A stretch of 64,000 nucleotides of DNA from Calothrix sp. NIES-4101 (GTDB lineage Bacteria; Cyanobacteriota; Cyanobacteriia; Cyanobacteriales; Nostocaceae), in assembly GCA_004296455.1 (NCBI GenBank), contig AP018280.1:3038001-3102000 (forward strand), read 5' to 3'. The notes under the pieces are model-generated. The model saw only the letters and a program-made list of their open reading frames with translations, ran no database searches and was not told where the DNA came from. The translations under genes were made by a program, and so were the position numbers. Positions 9,632-18,462 of the stretch are shown here, piece by piece (the first letter of the stretch is position 1; each line of letters starts with the position of its first letter).

Positions 9632-10825
9632 ATGCAAGCTCTCCCCGACCAGCCGATATATTCAGAAGCACCACTCCAGCTGTTACTATTTGTTGACGAT
9701 CGCCCAAAATCTCGCCAGCAGGTACAGCGAATACAGTCATATCTAGATGAATTACAGGCTGAGTACAAGTTTGAACTTCAGGTTGTCGATGTTGGACAAC
9801 AACCCTATTTGGCGGAACATTTCAAATTGGTAGCAACACCAGCACTGATTAAAATTCATCCCGAACCAAGACAAGTCCTGGCTGGTAGTAATATCATTTC
9901 GCAGCTAAAAAATTGGTGGACACGTTGGCAAGTTGCTGTCGAAGCCCATATACGATTACAAGCTGAACTGCAAAATGACTTTCACGACGATAGAAACGGT
10001 AGCACCCCCATACAAAACACTTCCATTCAATCGGTTGCCGCTTCCGCAGAGTTAATTCGGCTGTCCGATGAAATTTTTCGCATCAATCAAGAAAAAGAAA
10101 AATTAGAAGAACAACTCCAATTTAAAGATCGCGTGATTGGAATGCTGGCTCACGACCTCCGTAATCCCCTGACTGCGGCATCTATTGCCCTGGAAACTCT
10201 ACAATCTAACTACAATGTCGAAAAGGGGGAATTCGAGCGTTTAACCCCAAAATTAGCCACACGCCTGTTTCAACAAGCACGCAACCAAACTAAAATTATT
10301 GACCGGATGATTACCGACTTGTTGCAGGTTGCACGCAGCACTGACAGCGAATTTCGTATCCACCCCCAAAAAATTGAGTTAGGCAACCTTTTTCAAGAAT
10401 TGCTCGAAGAATTGTGCGATCGCATTGCGCTCAAATCCTTGGCGATTGAAAAGGACATTCCCAAGGACTTACCTTTGGTGTATGCTGACCCGGAACGCAT
10501 TCGTCAAGTGATCATCAACCTCCTCGATAATGCCATCAAATACACTCCCGAAGGAGGAAGCATCATTGTTTCTGGACTCCACCGCACCAGCCAAAAAGTA
10601 CAATTTAGTATTGGTGATAGTGGCCCAGGTATTCCCGAAGAAAATCGCGATCGCATCTTTGAAAATCATTACCGTCTTGAACGGGATGAAGGTAAAGAAG
10701 GATACGGAATTGGTCTATGTTTATGTCAGCGTATAATTCGTGCCCACTATGGTCAAATCTGGGTTGAAGTATCACCAATGAACGGGGCGTGGTTCCACTT
10801 CACGTTGCCAGTATATCCGAAGTAA
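9632..10825 (+). CDS. sasA: KaiB-like domain sensor histidine kinase SasA
   Basis: SasA binds the KaiC clock protein through an N-terminal KaiB-like thioredoxin fold and passes timing to RpaA. From this start the KaiB-like domain is about residues 14-95 (LQLLLFVDD to VLAGSN, with the VATPALIK segment). A coiled coil follows at about 140-165. The HisKA box [10 protein letters not shown] carries the phosphoacceptor His174. The ATPase domain shows the N box ([10 protein letters not shown]), the G1 box (DSGPGIP) and GYGIGL. I chose the ATG at 9632 because it begins near the family start; an in-frame TTG at 9578 would add 18 residues. RpaA is not in the window. Confidence 0.9.
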   Translation: MQALPDQPIYSEAPLQLLLFVDDRPKSRQQVQRIQSYLDELQAEYKFELQVVDVGQQPYLAEHFKLVATPALIKIHPEPRQVLAGSNIISQLKNWWTRWQVAVEAHIRLQAELQNDFHDDRNGSTPIQNTSIQSVAASAELIRLSDEIFRINQEKEKLEEQLQFKDRVIGMLAHDLRNPLTAASIALETLQSNYNVEKGEFERLTPKLATRLFQQARNQTKIIDRMITDLLQVARSTDSEFRIHPQKIELGNLFQELLEELCDRIALKSLAIEKDIPKDLPLVYADPERIRQVIINLLDNAIKYTPEGGSIIVSGLHRTSQKVQFSIGDSGPGIPEENRDRIFENHYRLERDEGKEGYGIGLCLCQRIIRAHYGQIWVEVSPMNGAWFHFTLPVYPK

Positions 10826-10944
10826 CGAAATTATTTCCAGATATCTAAAATTTCAGAATTCAAAATTTAAAATATAAATTCCCATAAAATGAATTTACGG
10901 GAATATGGCAATTTATTGATGGAATTTAGTCTGGGGAAATTTGC

Positions 10945-11418
10945 TTAGGACATCATTAAAGCTGTGATATCTTCAACAGTTTTTACAGTTCTATATTGAG
11001 GAATACCTATAGGTCTTTTGTGAAGAGTGACACGACTGACTATGGTTAACTTTTTTTGAGTCATATTCAGAGTATAGGTAGTGGTGCCAGCTTTAGCGAC
11101 AAACACATTATGTCCATCATCTACAGGATTTGTGGCGAGACTCCTCCCCGTAGCACCTGATTGTATAATCATGCTGTATTTTTCGTTGCCAGAGCGACAA
11201 ATTTGCACAGTATGATTTTTCGTAAAGGCTTTGGCAAATAAATTATCGCCACAGCTAATATTGGTACTTGCTTGTTGAGTTTGGGGGACGCTCTGAGCAA
11301 CGGAAGGTTGTAACAGTATCATCGAAGGAAGAGCTAATAGTGTTAACATCCCGATGCTCTTAAATGTAAATTTAAAAGTTTTGGAAATAGATAAGTTTAC
11401 TGCTAAAAATAAGGCCAT
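10945..11418 (-). CDS. Small secreted protein, unknown
   Basis: The 157-aa protein has a hydrophobic export signal (about residues 20-40, ending VAQS). The mature part is about 115 residues with one Cys pair (ISCGD near 55 and VQICRSG near 74), which could form a disulfide. The rest is predicted beta-rich (YSMIIQSG, TYTLNMTQKKLTIVSRV). No family is recognised. If the Met at about residue 24 is used, the signal peptide is of more usual length; the coding end is unaffected. It stands alone between two rightward genes. Confidence 0.6.
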   Translation of the reverse strand: MALFLAVNLSISKTFKFTFKSIGMLTLLALPSMILLQPSVAQSVPQTQQASTNISCGDNLFAKAFTKNHTVQICRSGNEKYSMIIQSGATGRSLATNPVDDGHNVFVAKAGTTTYTLNMTQKKLTIVSRVTLHKRPIGIPQYRTVKTVEDITALMMS

Positions 11419-11767
11419 TATTGTACTCTTTTTGAAGATGATTAGATAAGTTCAGCTAAATTTTTTGTGTTGAATTAAGCTTCAGTTTGAGTATCAATGA
11501 TTTCGGAAAAGCTGGTGAGAATCGTTGAATATTCTGAAAAAATCAAACTTCAATTCACTTGAATATCTTAATTCGCTAAGTAATTAGTAAAAACTTAAAT
11601 AATTTAATACTGTTGAGTATAGATAACTTGGAAAAGCGGAAAATATGCTTGTATCGCCTGAATTATACACTAATGATACTTTCCCTTCAGTCTGTAGATA
11701 GAAATGCGATCGCGCAAAAATTGCAACAATTAATCATGGAAACTTCTATCTACCAAAAACTAAAACT

Positions 11768-12661
11768 ATGGGCTTTGGCATCGGTGACTTATTCTGGATT
11801 TTTCTCTTGCTTTCCTCACTGCAACCAATATGGCAACGCCGACAAGTCGAATTTAAGCGTTTCCGTTCTCTCCAACAATTCCAGCAGGAACGCAACAGCA
11901 GGGTGATTTTACTCATTCACCGTCAAGAGTCCATTAGCTTATTGGGTATCCCCATCTCACGTTATATAACTATTGAAGACTCAGAACAAATACTGCGGGC
12001 AATTCGCCTTACCCCAGCCGATGTTCCTATTGATTTGATTTTACACACCCCCGGAGGCTTGGTTTTAGCAACTGAACAAATTGCTAGAGCATTAATTCGC
12101 CACACAGCTAAAGTCACCGTATTTGTACCCCACTACGCCATGAGTGGTGGGACAATGCTAGCCTTGGCATCAGATGAAATCGTTATGGACGCAAATGCAG
12201 TTTTAGGACCTGTTGATCCCCAATTAGGTAATTTTCCTGCCGCCAGCATTATTAAAGTTGTCGAAGATAAGCCAATTGCGGAAGTCGATGACCAAACCTT
12301 GATTATGGCAGACTTATCACGTAAAGCCATTCAGCAGGTGCAAAGATTTGTGCGGACGCTACTCAAAGACTCAATACCGAAACAAAAAGTTTTACCTGAA
12401 AATATTGAAGCTATTATCGACGCACTTACAACCGGACGTGTGACACACGATTATCCTATCACTGTCGAAGAAGCCACGGAAATGGGTTTACCTGTTACAG
12501 TCGGACTTCCCCGCTCAATTTATGATTTGATGGATTTGTACCCGCAACCCCAAGGTGGACGACCAAGCGTACAGTATATTCCTATGCCTTACGATGATCG
12601 CCGCCCAATTTTACCAGTTCCCAAAGGTAGACCAATGGAAGAAACTGGACAAATTTTATAG
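11768..12661 (+). CDS. Clp-fold serine protease of the SDH/SppA-like family, membrane-anchored
   Basis: The 297-aa protein has one N-terminal membrane segment (GDLFWIFLLLSSLQPIW, residues 5-21). A ClpP/SppA-like crotonase-fold domain follows: DLILHTPGG near residue 93-101, then VPHYAMSGGTMLAL (about 118-131) with the nucleophile Ser in the MSGGT motif, and MDANAVLGPVDPQLG near 142. Members form the SDH (Ser-Asp-His) Clp-fold group, thought to degrade membrane-associated proteins. The C-terminal 40 residues are Pro-rich and polar. A longer overlapping frame from 11613 is not the real gene, because this reading frame carries all the motifs. The ATG at 11768 gives the membrane anchor directly. 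Confidence 0.85.
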   Translation: MGFGIGDLFWIFLLLSSLQPIWQRRQVEFKRFRSLQQFQQERNSRVILLIHRQESISLLGIPISRYITIEDSEQILRAIRLTPADVPIDLILHTPGGLVLATEQIARALIRHTAKVTVFVPHYAMSGGTMLALASDEIVMDANAVLGPVDPQLGNFPAASIIKVVEDKPIAEVDDQTLIMADLSRKAIQQVQRFVRTLLKDSIPKQKVLPENIEAIIDALTTGRVTHDYPITVEEATEMGLPVTVGLPRSIYDLMDLYPQPQGGRPSVQYIPMPYDDRRPILPVPKGRPMEETGQIL

Positions 12662-12773
12662 AAAGAGAATTATGTAAAGACTGACTGGGGGAAGAACTGT
12701 AGCATACGAAGGAAGCTTCTCAATAAGTAGTTTTATCTTGTCTACTTTCTTTGTCCCCCCTCTCCTAAAATTC

Positions 12774-13448
12774 TTATTTTTTTGTTGCTGGTTTTTTTGC
12801 TCCTGGGGTTTCCGTTACTGTTGGGGTTGGCGTTGGGGTTGGCGTTGGGGTTGGGGTTTCCGTCGGTGTCGCGGTTACAGTCGGTGTTGGTGTTGGGGTG
12901 ACTTTTGCTGGTTTTTTTCTAGTTGGTGGTTTAGCTGGTGCTGTCGTCGGGGCTGGTTGTTTTCCTAAAATATTTTTCGCTTCTTGATCCAGCTTTTGAC
13001 GAAGTGCCAAATCAGCAATTCCTGTTTCTTCAAGTTGTAATTTCTTTTGGAACTGTTTAACCGCAGTTTCAGTACGGTTACCATAAAATTGGTCACGAGG
13101 TAAAAGTGGATTCGGCTTAACGACAACGTTTAAATTCGCTTGCAAAATTCTGACAACACTGGCGGCGAAGTTTTGTGTTTTTGCTCCAGCTATACCATCA
13201 ACAGGTTTTAACTTATACCCTGTTTGGAATTCTGTAATGGCTTTTTTAGTTTCGGCATCAGTTAAAGCTGCGTTAGAAACCTTGACTTTATAACCTAATC
13301 CCCGTAACACTGCCCGAAATTGTTGCGGTGAATAAACTAGTTCTTGTTGTTGTGCATCTACGGTATTAGATACGACAATAGTTGCAGTGACGCAACAGAT
13401 TGTGGCTATACTCAAACTCGATTTTCCTAAACTACACCACATAATCAA
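12774..13448 (-). CDS. Secreted peptidoglycan-binding-domain protein with Thr-Pro tail
   Basis: The 224-aa protein has a signal peptide (residues about 1-32, ending VDAQ). Two PG_binding_1-like units follow: about 38-90 (LRGLGYKVKVSNAALTDAET ... ITEFQTGYKLKPVDGIAG) and about 100-165 (LLPRDQFYGNRTETAVKQFQKKLQLEETG). These domains bind peptidoglycan. The tail from about 168 is Lys/Pro/Thr-rich and then nearly pure Thr-Pro repeats (about 185-212), encoded by imperfect tandem repeats at 12812-12904. The tail probably acts as a wall-spanning spacer. The last residues are basic (GAKKPATKK). Confidence 0.8.
   Translation of the reverse strand: MIMWCSLGKSSLSIATICCVTATIVVSNTVDAQQQELVYSPQQFRAVLRGLGYKVKVSNAALTDAETKKAITEFQTGYKLKPVDGIAGAKTQNFAASVVRILQANLNVVVKPNPLLPRDQFYGNRTETAVKQFQKKLQLEETGIADLALRQKLDQEAKNILGKQPAPTTAPAKPPTRKKPAKVTPTPTPTVTATPTETPTPTPTPTPTPTVTETPGAKKPATKK
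12812..12904. repeat. Imperfect tandem repeats encoding the Thr-Pro tail
   Basis: Short units of the GTTGGGGTTGGC type repeat through this stretch, inside the peptidoglycan-binding gene on the minus strand. They encode Thr-Pro dipeptides and could vary in copy number by slippage. Confidence 0.6.
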
Positions 13449-13830
13449 AACTCCTCGTGATTAAATTCTTGGCTAAATAGATGTTAAATGACTTGAACGA
13501 TTCTCAATTACTCAATTTTCAGACGTTAAAAAATTATTGGGGTTGACGCGATCGCGACAAACTGCTTTTATCGTCAAGTTGATTGCTCCACAAATTTTTG
13601 AGATATGGCAGTTAAACCCAAAGTTTTATTTAACCTCTTTAATCTATTGATTATTGATTATTGATGATTTTTGATTATTTTCGATTATGTTAATTTAAAT
13701 TAAAAATTTTCTCATCAATTATTATTGTCATCTCCGATGAGACATATCTTCAATAAAGAATATATATTTGTCAAACATTGTAAAAAACAATACAACTTAT
13801 TTGTGTGATTAGCTCGGAAAATTTAAGCAA
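13449..13830. other. Divergent intergenic region, nothing recognised
   Basis: About 380 bp, AT-rich, between the leftward peptidoglycan-binding gene and the rightward membrane-protein gene. Around 13640-13690 a short ATTGATTATT-type unit is reiterated. No RNA gene was seen. Confidence 0.35.
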
Positions 13831-15267
13831 ATGACAAGCGGAAACAGTTCTAATCAGCTTCATTTATGGTTTGAGAGATTTATGGCAATTACGGCCACGG
13901 TAAATTTCAGTTTAGTCTTGTTTGATTTAAGTTACATTCCTTGGCGGGATTTTTACTTACGAAATATTCCTCAGGTGATTTCCCTATACGATCCAGTGAA
14001 GGGTATTCAACCTCATCGCGAAACCGATGGCTATTTAGCAACAGTAAAAGCATTGGAAGAACAGGTAAGTCAAACAGGATTGCAATCACCACAGGCAGCA
14101 GCTAAGTTAGAAGAACTACGTCGTCTCAGTACGGAAATCATTGAGACTAACCCCTTTGCAGGCGCAAATAAATCAGGGACGCTGGAAAAAATCAAAAACC
14201 GAATGCGAGATCACCTTTCCGAAAAATCTGCCAAAACAGCCTTTGCCAGATTTTGGAGTCAACCGTATCTCTCGCAAAAGAGTTGGAATCAAGAAATCGC
14301 TTTTTTTAACCGTAGAATTAAACCCCTAATCGCCACGAACTATTACCGTCAAATTGGGGAGAATAGCGAACCCATAGACTGGTTTGGGTTAATAGACTTA
14401 CCCTTTAGCTTATTATTTGGCGCTGAATTATTAGCACGTAGCTTTTTCATCAAACGTCGCCATCCCGAATTTAGCTGGTTAGAAGCAATTCTCTGGCGTT
14501 GGTATAACTTTTTGTTCCTCATCCCCTTCTGGCGATCGCTGCGTATCATTCCCGTTTTAATTAGACTTGATAGAGCTAAAATTATCAAATTGCAATTACT
14601 CCGCACGCAGGTACATCGAGGAATTGTATCTAATTTTGCCGAAGAACTGACAGAAATAGTTGTTGTGCGTGTCATCAACCAAGTTCAACTTTCCATCAAA
14701 CGCGGCGAACTGACTCGATGGTTATCACCTAAAGAAACGTTTCGACATTATATCGACATCAACGATGTGAATGAAGTCGAAGCTCTGAGTACAATTTTGC
14801 TGCAAACAATAATTTATCAAGTATTTCCCCAAATCCAGCCCGAAATTATCGCTATTTTGAAGCACAACATCAATGCTGCCCTGAAACAATCACCTTTATA
14901 CCGCAATCTGCTAGTGCTTCCAGGCGTTGATCAAATGCAAGCCCAATTCAGCGAACAAATCGCCACTCAAATTGCCACTAATCTATACCAAGCTATAGTT
15001 AACGCCGCAGAAGACCCCACCTCAGCCAAATTATCTAGCCAATTAATCCAGCGTTTTACTGAAAGCCTTAGTAGCGAAATGCAAAAAAAACACGTGATTA
15101 GCGAAATCCAAGCCCTATTATTTGACTTTCTAGAGGAAATTAAAATTAACTACGTCCAGCGTCTATCCCAAGAAGACTTTGAACAAATCATCGAACAAAC
15201 CAGAAAAATGAAAATTCCCACAACAATTCAATCAACAGCTATTGTCCCGAAACCTAGGAATGAGTAA
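13831..15267 (+). CDS. Conserved membrane protein, unknown function
   Basis: The 478-aa protein begins with a hydrophobic segment (about residues 16-38, FMAITATVNFSLVLFDLSYI). More hydrophobic segments occur near 190-205 (IDLPFSLLFGAELLA) and 222-240 (WRWYNFLFLIPFWRSLRIIPVL). The basic S4-like run RSLRIIPVLIRLDRAKIIKL resembles ion-channel segments only loosely. The C-terminal 240 residues are helical and Gln/Glu-rich, probably cytoplasmic. The family seems confined to cyanobacteria from memory, with no assigned role. It lies 200 bp upstream of rimP with a hairpin/T-run terminator between them, so it is probably a separate unit. Confidence 0.65.
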   Translation: MTSGNSSNQLHLWFERFMAITATVNFSLVLFDLSYIPWRDFYLRNIPQVISLYDPVKGIQPHRETDGYLATVKALEEQVSQTGLQSPQAAAKLEELRRLSTEIIETNPFAGANKSGTLEKIKNRMRDHLSEKSAKTAFARFWSQPYLSQKSWNQEIAFFNRRIKPLIATNYYRQIGENSEPIDWFGLIDLPFSLLFGAELLARSFFIKRRHPEFSWLEAILWRWYNFLFLIPFWRSLRIIPVLIRLDRAKIIKLQLLRTQVHRGIVSNFAEELTEIVVVRVINQVQLSIKRGELTRWLSPKETFRHYIDINDVNEVEALSTILLQTIIYQVFPQIQPEIIAILKHNINAALKQSPLYRNLLVLPGVDQMQAQFSEQIATQIATNLYQAIVNAAEDPTSAKLSSQLIQRFTESLSSEMQKKHVISEIQALLFDFLEEIKINYVQRLSQEDFEQIIEQTRKMKIPTTIQSTAIVPKPRNE

Positions 15268-15373
15268 CAGAGAGATAGAGGAATTCCTGTTAAGTATCCC
15301 CGTGTTTCCTCTGCCCCTTTTGCCAAAATTTAACTTCTCGACCTCGAAGAAATGCGCTACACTCAAAAAGAGG

Positions 15374-15391
15374 CGAACCTACATAGGTTCG
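15374..15391. repeat. 8-bp palindrome in the rimP leader
   Basis: CGAACCTA at 15374-15381 faces its exact complement at 15384-15391 with only two bases between. The gap is too tight for an RNA hairpin loop without opening a pair, so a dimeric protein-binding site is as likely. Confidence 0.45.
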
Positions 15392-15426
15392 TCACAAGAC
15401 TTCTTGGAAGATATCCTTATCGCAGG

Positions 15427-15451
15427 AAGTGGGTAATCGCCCACTTTTTTT
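15427..15451 (+). terminator. Hairpin plus T-run just upstream of rimP
   Basis: Stem AAGTGGG (15427-15433) pairs with CCCACTT (15440-15446), loop TAATCG, then seven T residues. It ends about 15 nt before the rimP ATG. It may terminate transcription from upstream, or act as an attenuator in the rimP-nusA leader. Confidence 0.7.
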
Positions 15452-15466
15452 GTTGGAATTTCTCGC

Positions 15467-15928
15467 ATGACTCATCCGTTAATCCCACAAATTATTGAAA
15501 TCGCGACACCAGTAGCCGAAGAACTGGGGTTAGAAGTTGTTGGTGCAGTTTTCCACACTAATCAGCGTCCACCAGTTTTGCGGGTAGATATTCGTAATCC
15601 CCAGCAGGACACTGGTTTGGACGATTGCGAGCGGATGAGCCGCGCTTTAGAAGCCTCACTAGATGTGGCGGAAATAATCCTAGATGCTTACGTTTTGGAA
15701 ATATCCAGCCCCGGAATTTCTCGAGAAATAACCACAGATCGAGAATTCATATCCTTTAAGGGCTTTCCCGCAATTGTCTCCACTTCCCCTGCTTATGAAG
15801 GACAGCAAGAATGGGTGGGTCAGTTAATTCGTCGGGATGAGGCAAAAGTTTATCTGAACCAGAAAGGGCGTATAGTCGAAATTCCGCGATCGCAAGTTAC
15901 CAAGGTTCAACTGGATGAACGTCGTTAA
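15467..15928 (+). CDS. rimP: Ribosome maturation factor RimP
   Basis: RimP (153 aa) is needed for assembly of the 30S ribosomal subunit. The N-terminal domain shows [13 protein letters not shown] and VLRVDIRNP, then the hallmark [15 protein letters not shown] (about residues 52-66) and [14 protein letters not shown] (about 75-88). The C-terminal SH3-like barrel covers about 92-150. Length and motif order are typical. As in many bacteria it heads the rimP-nusA-ylxR-infB block. The ATG follows a hairpin/T-run by about 15 nt, leaving no strong ribosome-binding site, which suggests leader-controlled translation. Confidence 0.95.
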   Translation: MTHPLIPQIIEIATPVAEELGLEVVGAVFHTNQRPPVLRVDIRNPQQDTGLDDCERMSRALEASLDVAEIILDAYVLEISSPGISREITTDREFISFKGFPAIVSTSPAYEGQQEWVGQLIRRDEAKVYLNQKGRIVEIPRSQVTKVQLDERR

Positions 15929-16308
15929 CCTCAGTCCAGTAAGCAGTAGTAATGATTGATCAGAAAATCGCGATCGCGATTTAATGCTTCCTAGAAAGGG
16001 AAACTACCGCAACGGAGTATCGTCGATAGGTGAGTTTTGAGCGACAAACACAATTGGCTTTTGCCTTTGGCGTACTACACACCTGTAACCTTACCCCCAC
16101 TTTGCCTGAGGCGAAGGCAGTTTGTCGATTGCCAATTTCTTTTAGTTAGTGAAGAACCCTTTGGGGCTGAAACAGTTCTGTAGGTAGCTGCTAATCCCGA
16201 AGGGTTAGTTGTAAGTCAACTATTTTTACGCTACTAACCACTAAATCAATTTACCCACCATCCAATAACCACTAAACCAATAACAAATCAATATAAGGAG
16301 CTGGAAAT
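15929..16308 (+). ncRNA. Structured non-coding spacer between rimP and nusA
   Basis: 380 nt without an ORF, unusually long inside this operon. Several perfect complementary pairs are seen: 16042-16049 with 16120-16127 (8 bp), 16062-16067 with 16114-16119 (6 bp, nested inside the first), and 16052-16058 with 16131-16137 (7 bp). The last crosses the first and would make a pseudoknot or an alternative fold. A separate hairpin pairs 16155-16161 with 16200-16206. A ribosome-binding site AGGAG follows before nusA. The structure is inferred by eye only; it may be a leader controlling nusA. Confidence 0.4.
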
Positions 16309-17664
16309 ATGTCAATGATTGAATTATCTGGATTAAAAGAGTTAATTGAAAGTATTAGTCGCGAACGTAATTTACCTCGCTCGGCTGTACAAGCTGCTAT
16401 TCGCGAAGCCTTACTCAAAGGTTACGAACGCTACCGTCGCGCTCAAAACCTGGAACGTAAACAATTTGATGAGGATTATTTTGATAATTTTGATGTCCAA
16501 CTCGATATTGATGATGAAGGCTTCCGCGTTGTCGCCACTAAAACAATTGTTGAAAAAGTCGAAAACTCCGACCATGAAATTTCCCTCGAACAAGTAAAAG
16601 ATATGGGTGGCGAGGGAGCAGAATTAGGACAGGAAGTTGTTCTTGATGTCACCCCCGACAAAAAAGAAGAGTTTGGACGCATGGCAGCCATGCAAACTAA
16701 GCAAGTGCTGGCACAAAAACTCCGCGATCAACAGCGCCAAATGGTACAAGAAGAATTCCAAGATTTGGAAAGTTCTGTTTTGCAGGCAAGAGTATTGCGA
16801 TTTGAGCGACAGTCAGTCATCCTGGCGGTTAGTAGTGGGTTTGGACAGCCGGAAGTGGAAGCGGAACTACCGAAGCGTGAACAACTACCTAACGATAATT
16901 ATCGGGCAAATGCCACATTTAAAGTTTATTTAAAAAAAGTTTCCCAAGGGCAACAACGGGGACCACAGTTACTTGTTTCCCGCGCCGATGCTGGTTTGGT
17001 AGTGTATTTATTTGCTAACGAAGTACCCGAAATCGAAGATGAGGTGGTGCGGATTGTTGCTGTTGCCCGGGAAGCAAATCCTCCCTCCCGTTATGTTGGC
17101 CCTCGGACTAAAATAGCAGTTGATACCTTAGATCGCGATGTAGACCCCGTTGGAGCTTGTATTGGTGCCAGGGGATCACGGATTCAAGTTGTGGTGAACG
17201 AGTTGAGAGGCGAAAAAATCGACGTAATTCGTTGGTCACCCGATCCCGCTACCTATATTGCCAATGCTTTGAGTCCTGCTCGGGTGGACGAGGTACGCCT
17301 TATGGACCCTGAAAGCCGGCAAACACATGTACTAGTTGCCGAAGACCAATTAAGTTTGGCAATTGGTAAAGAAGGGCAAAATGTTCGGTTAGCCGCTCGA
17401 CTAACGGGTTGGAAAATAGATATAAAAGATAAAGCGAAGTATGATCGTGAAGGTGAAGATATAAAATTTGCCGCAGTTCGTGCCCAACAAGCTGCTGAGG
17501 ATAAAGCCTTAGAGGAAGAGGAATTTGAAGACGAAGAATTTGAGGAAGAGGAATTGGTAGAATTAGAGCCAATGAGCGAGTATGAAGAAGAATTTCCTGA
17601 AGACGCTGACGAAGATATGGAAGCGGAAACAGAAGATAACTTTGACAGTAATGAGCCAAAGTAA
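16309..17664 (+). CDS. nusA: Transcription termination/antitermination factor NusA
   Basis: NusA (451 aa) binds RNA polymerase and governs pausing, termination and antitermination. The N-terminal polymerase-binding domain spans about 1-130 (SRERNLPRSAVQAAIREALL). The S1 domain is about 133-200. The KH domains follow, with GPRTKIAVDTLD and DPVGACIGARGSRIQVV (about 280-300) and LSLAIGKEGQNVRLAARLTG (about 350-369). The C-terminus has no AR1/AR2 repeats as in E. coli; it ends in a Glu/Asp-rich tail of about 60 residues. ATG at 16309 follows AGGAG at good spacing. It is the second gene of the rimP-infB block. Confidence 0.95.
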   Translation: MSMIELSGLKELIESISRERNLPRSAVQAAIREALLKGYERYRRAQNLERKQFDEDYFDNFDVQLDIDDEGFRVVATKTIVEKVENSDHEISLEQVKDMGGEGAELGQEVVLDVTPDKKEEFGRMAAMQTKQVLAQKLRDQQRQMVQEEFQDLESSVLQARVLRFERQSVILAVSSGFGQPEVEAELPKREQLPNDNYRANATFKVYLKKVSQGQQRGPQLLVSRADAGLVVYLFANEVPEIEDEVVRIVAVAREANPPSRYVGPRTKIAVDTLDRDVDPVGACIGARGSRIQVVVNELRGEKIDVIRWSPDPATYIANALSPARVDEVRLMDPESRQTHVLVAEDQLSLAIGKEGQNVRLAARLTGWKIDIKDKAKYDREGEDIKFAAVRAQQAAEDKALEEEEFEDEEFEEEELVELEPMSEYEEEFPEDADEDMEAETEDNFDSNEPK

Positions 17665-17735
17665 TTACATTTAGAAGAAATTGTAATTTTTTTTAACAAA
17701 TTATTACCTGCAAGGAGAAAGTCGCAATTATACTG

Positions 17736-18035
17736 ATGAAACCCAATTATCGGCGTTGTATAAGTTGCCGTAAAATAGGTTTAAAACAAGAGTTTTGGCG
17801 AATTGTCCGCGTGTTTCCATCTAGGCAGGTACAATTAGATGAGGGCATGGGGCGTTCTGCCTATATTTGTCCCCAAGCGAGCTGCCTGACAACAGCTCAA
17901 AAGAAAAATAGATTAGGGCGATCGCTACATGCAACAGTGCCCGAAGCACTGTATCAGGCATTGTGGCAAAGATTAGCTCTCCCTCAGCAATCTGAAGAAG
18001 TCAATTCTTCAAATGCAACGGAAATCAGCACTTAA
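17736..18035 (+). CDS. ylxR: YlxR-family (DUF448) RNA-binding protein
   Basis: The 99-aa protein has the YlxR fold signature: NYRRCISCRKIG at the N-terminus, VQLDEGMGRSAYICPQASCL in the middle and AQKKNRLGRSL near 72. Members sit between nusA and infB across bacteria and are thought to bind RNA or nucleoid proteins. Here the gene lies 71 bp past nusA and has a good ribosome-binding site (AAGGAG at 17712-17717, though the spacing is long). The Cys residues (8, 11, 48 and 53 approximately) may bind metal. Confidence 0.9.
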   Translation: MKPNYRRCISCRKIGLKQEFWRIVRVFPSRQVQLDEGMGRSAYICPQASCLTTAQKKNRLGRSLHATVPEALYQALWQRLALPQQSEEVNSSNATEIST

Positions 18036-18462
18036 ATACTATTGTCAAGTACCAAAAACAGTTCGCAATTGCTGCGTTAGTAGCTATCGCATTCAGTTAA
18101 AATCCCCGCTAATTGCTGGGGTAATGCCACAATAGAAAAAGAGTGTTTAGCTCGAAAGCAAAACCAATACTTCAGAGGACGTTTTACTCGATTGTGTCGT
18201 GGAAGACTCAGAATCAGCACAACCAAAAACAGCAAAACAAAGAATAAATTGGCAACTTGGTAGCGTCGAGACGCTAATAGGTGTCAACCATCAAAATTGG
18301 TGGGGATGCCAGCATTAAACCGAAAACATCTCTCTTTCCTGACTTGGAGGCACCGGCAAAACCTAGAACGGCAACCTACTAAAAACAGTAATCGAAGGAT
18401 GGAGATGTCCTATTAGTCTGGCAACCATCCGCCAAAACTGTAATCTTATAGGGGAAGAGTGG
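18036..18462 (+). other. Long infB leader, no gene
   Basis: 427 nt separate ylxR from infB. No ORF of use was found. A short hairpin (CCCC 18104-18107 with GGGG 18118-18121) lies near the ylxR end. The stretch may hold an internal promoter or leader for infB. Confidence 0.35.

Noticed and set aside
11613-11906. 97-codon ORF overlapping the protease start
   Set aside because: It overlaps the Clp-fold protease gene in another frame and has no family motif; the protease frame has all motifs.
17253-17699. Ser-rich minus-strand ORF over the nusA tail
   Set aside because: It is the complement of the Glu/Asp-rich codons of nusA, not a gene.
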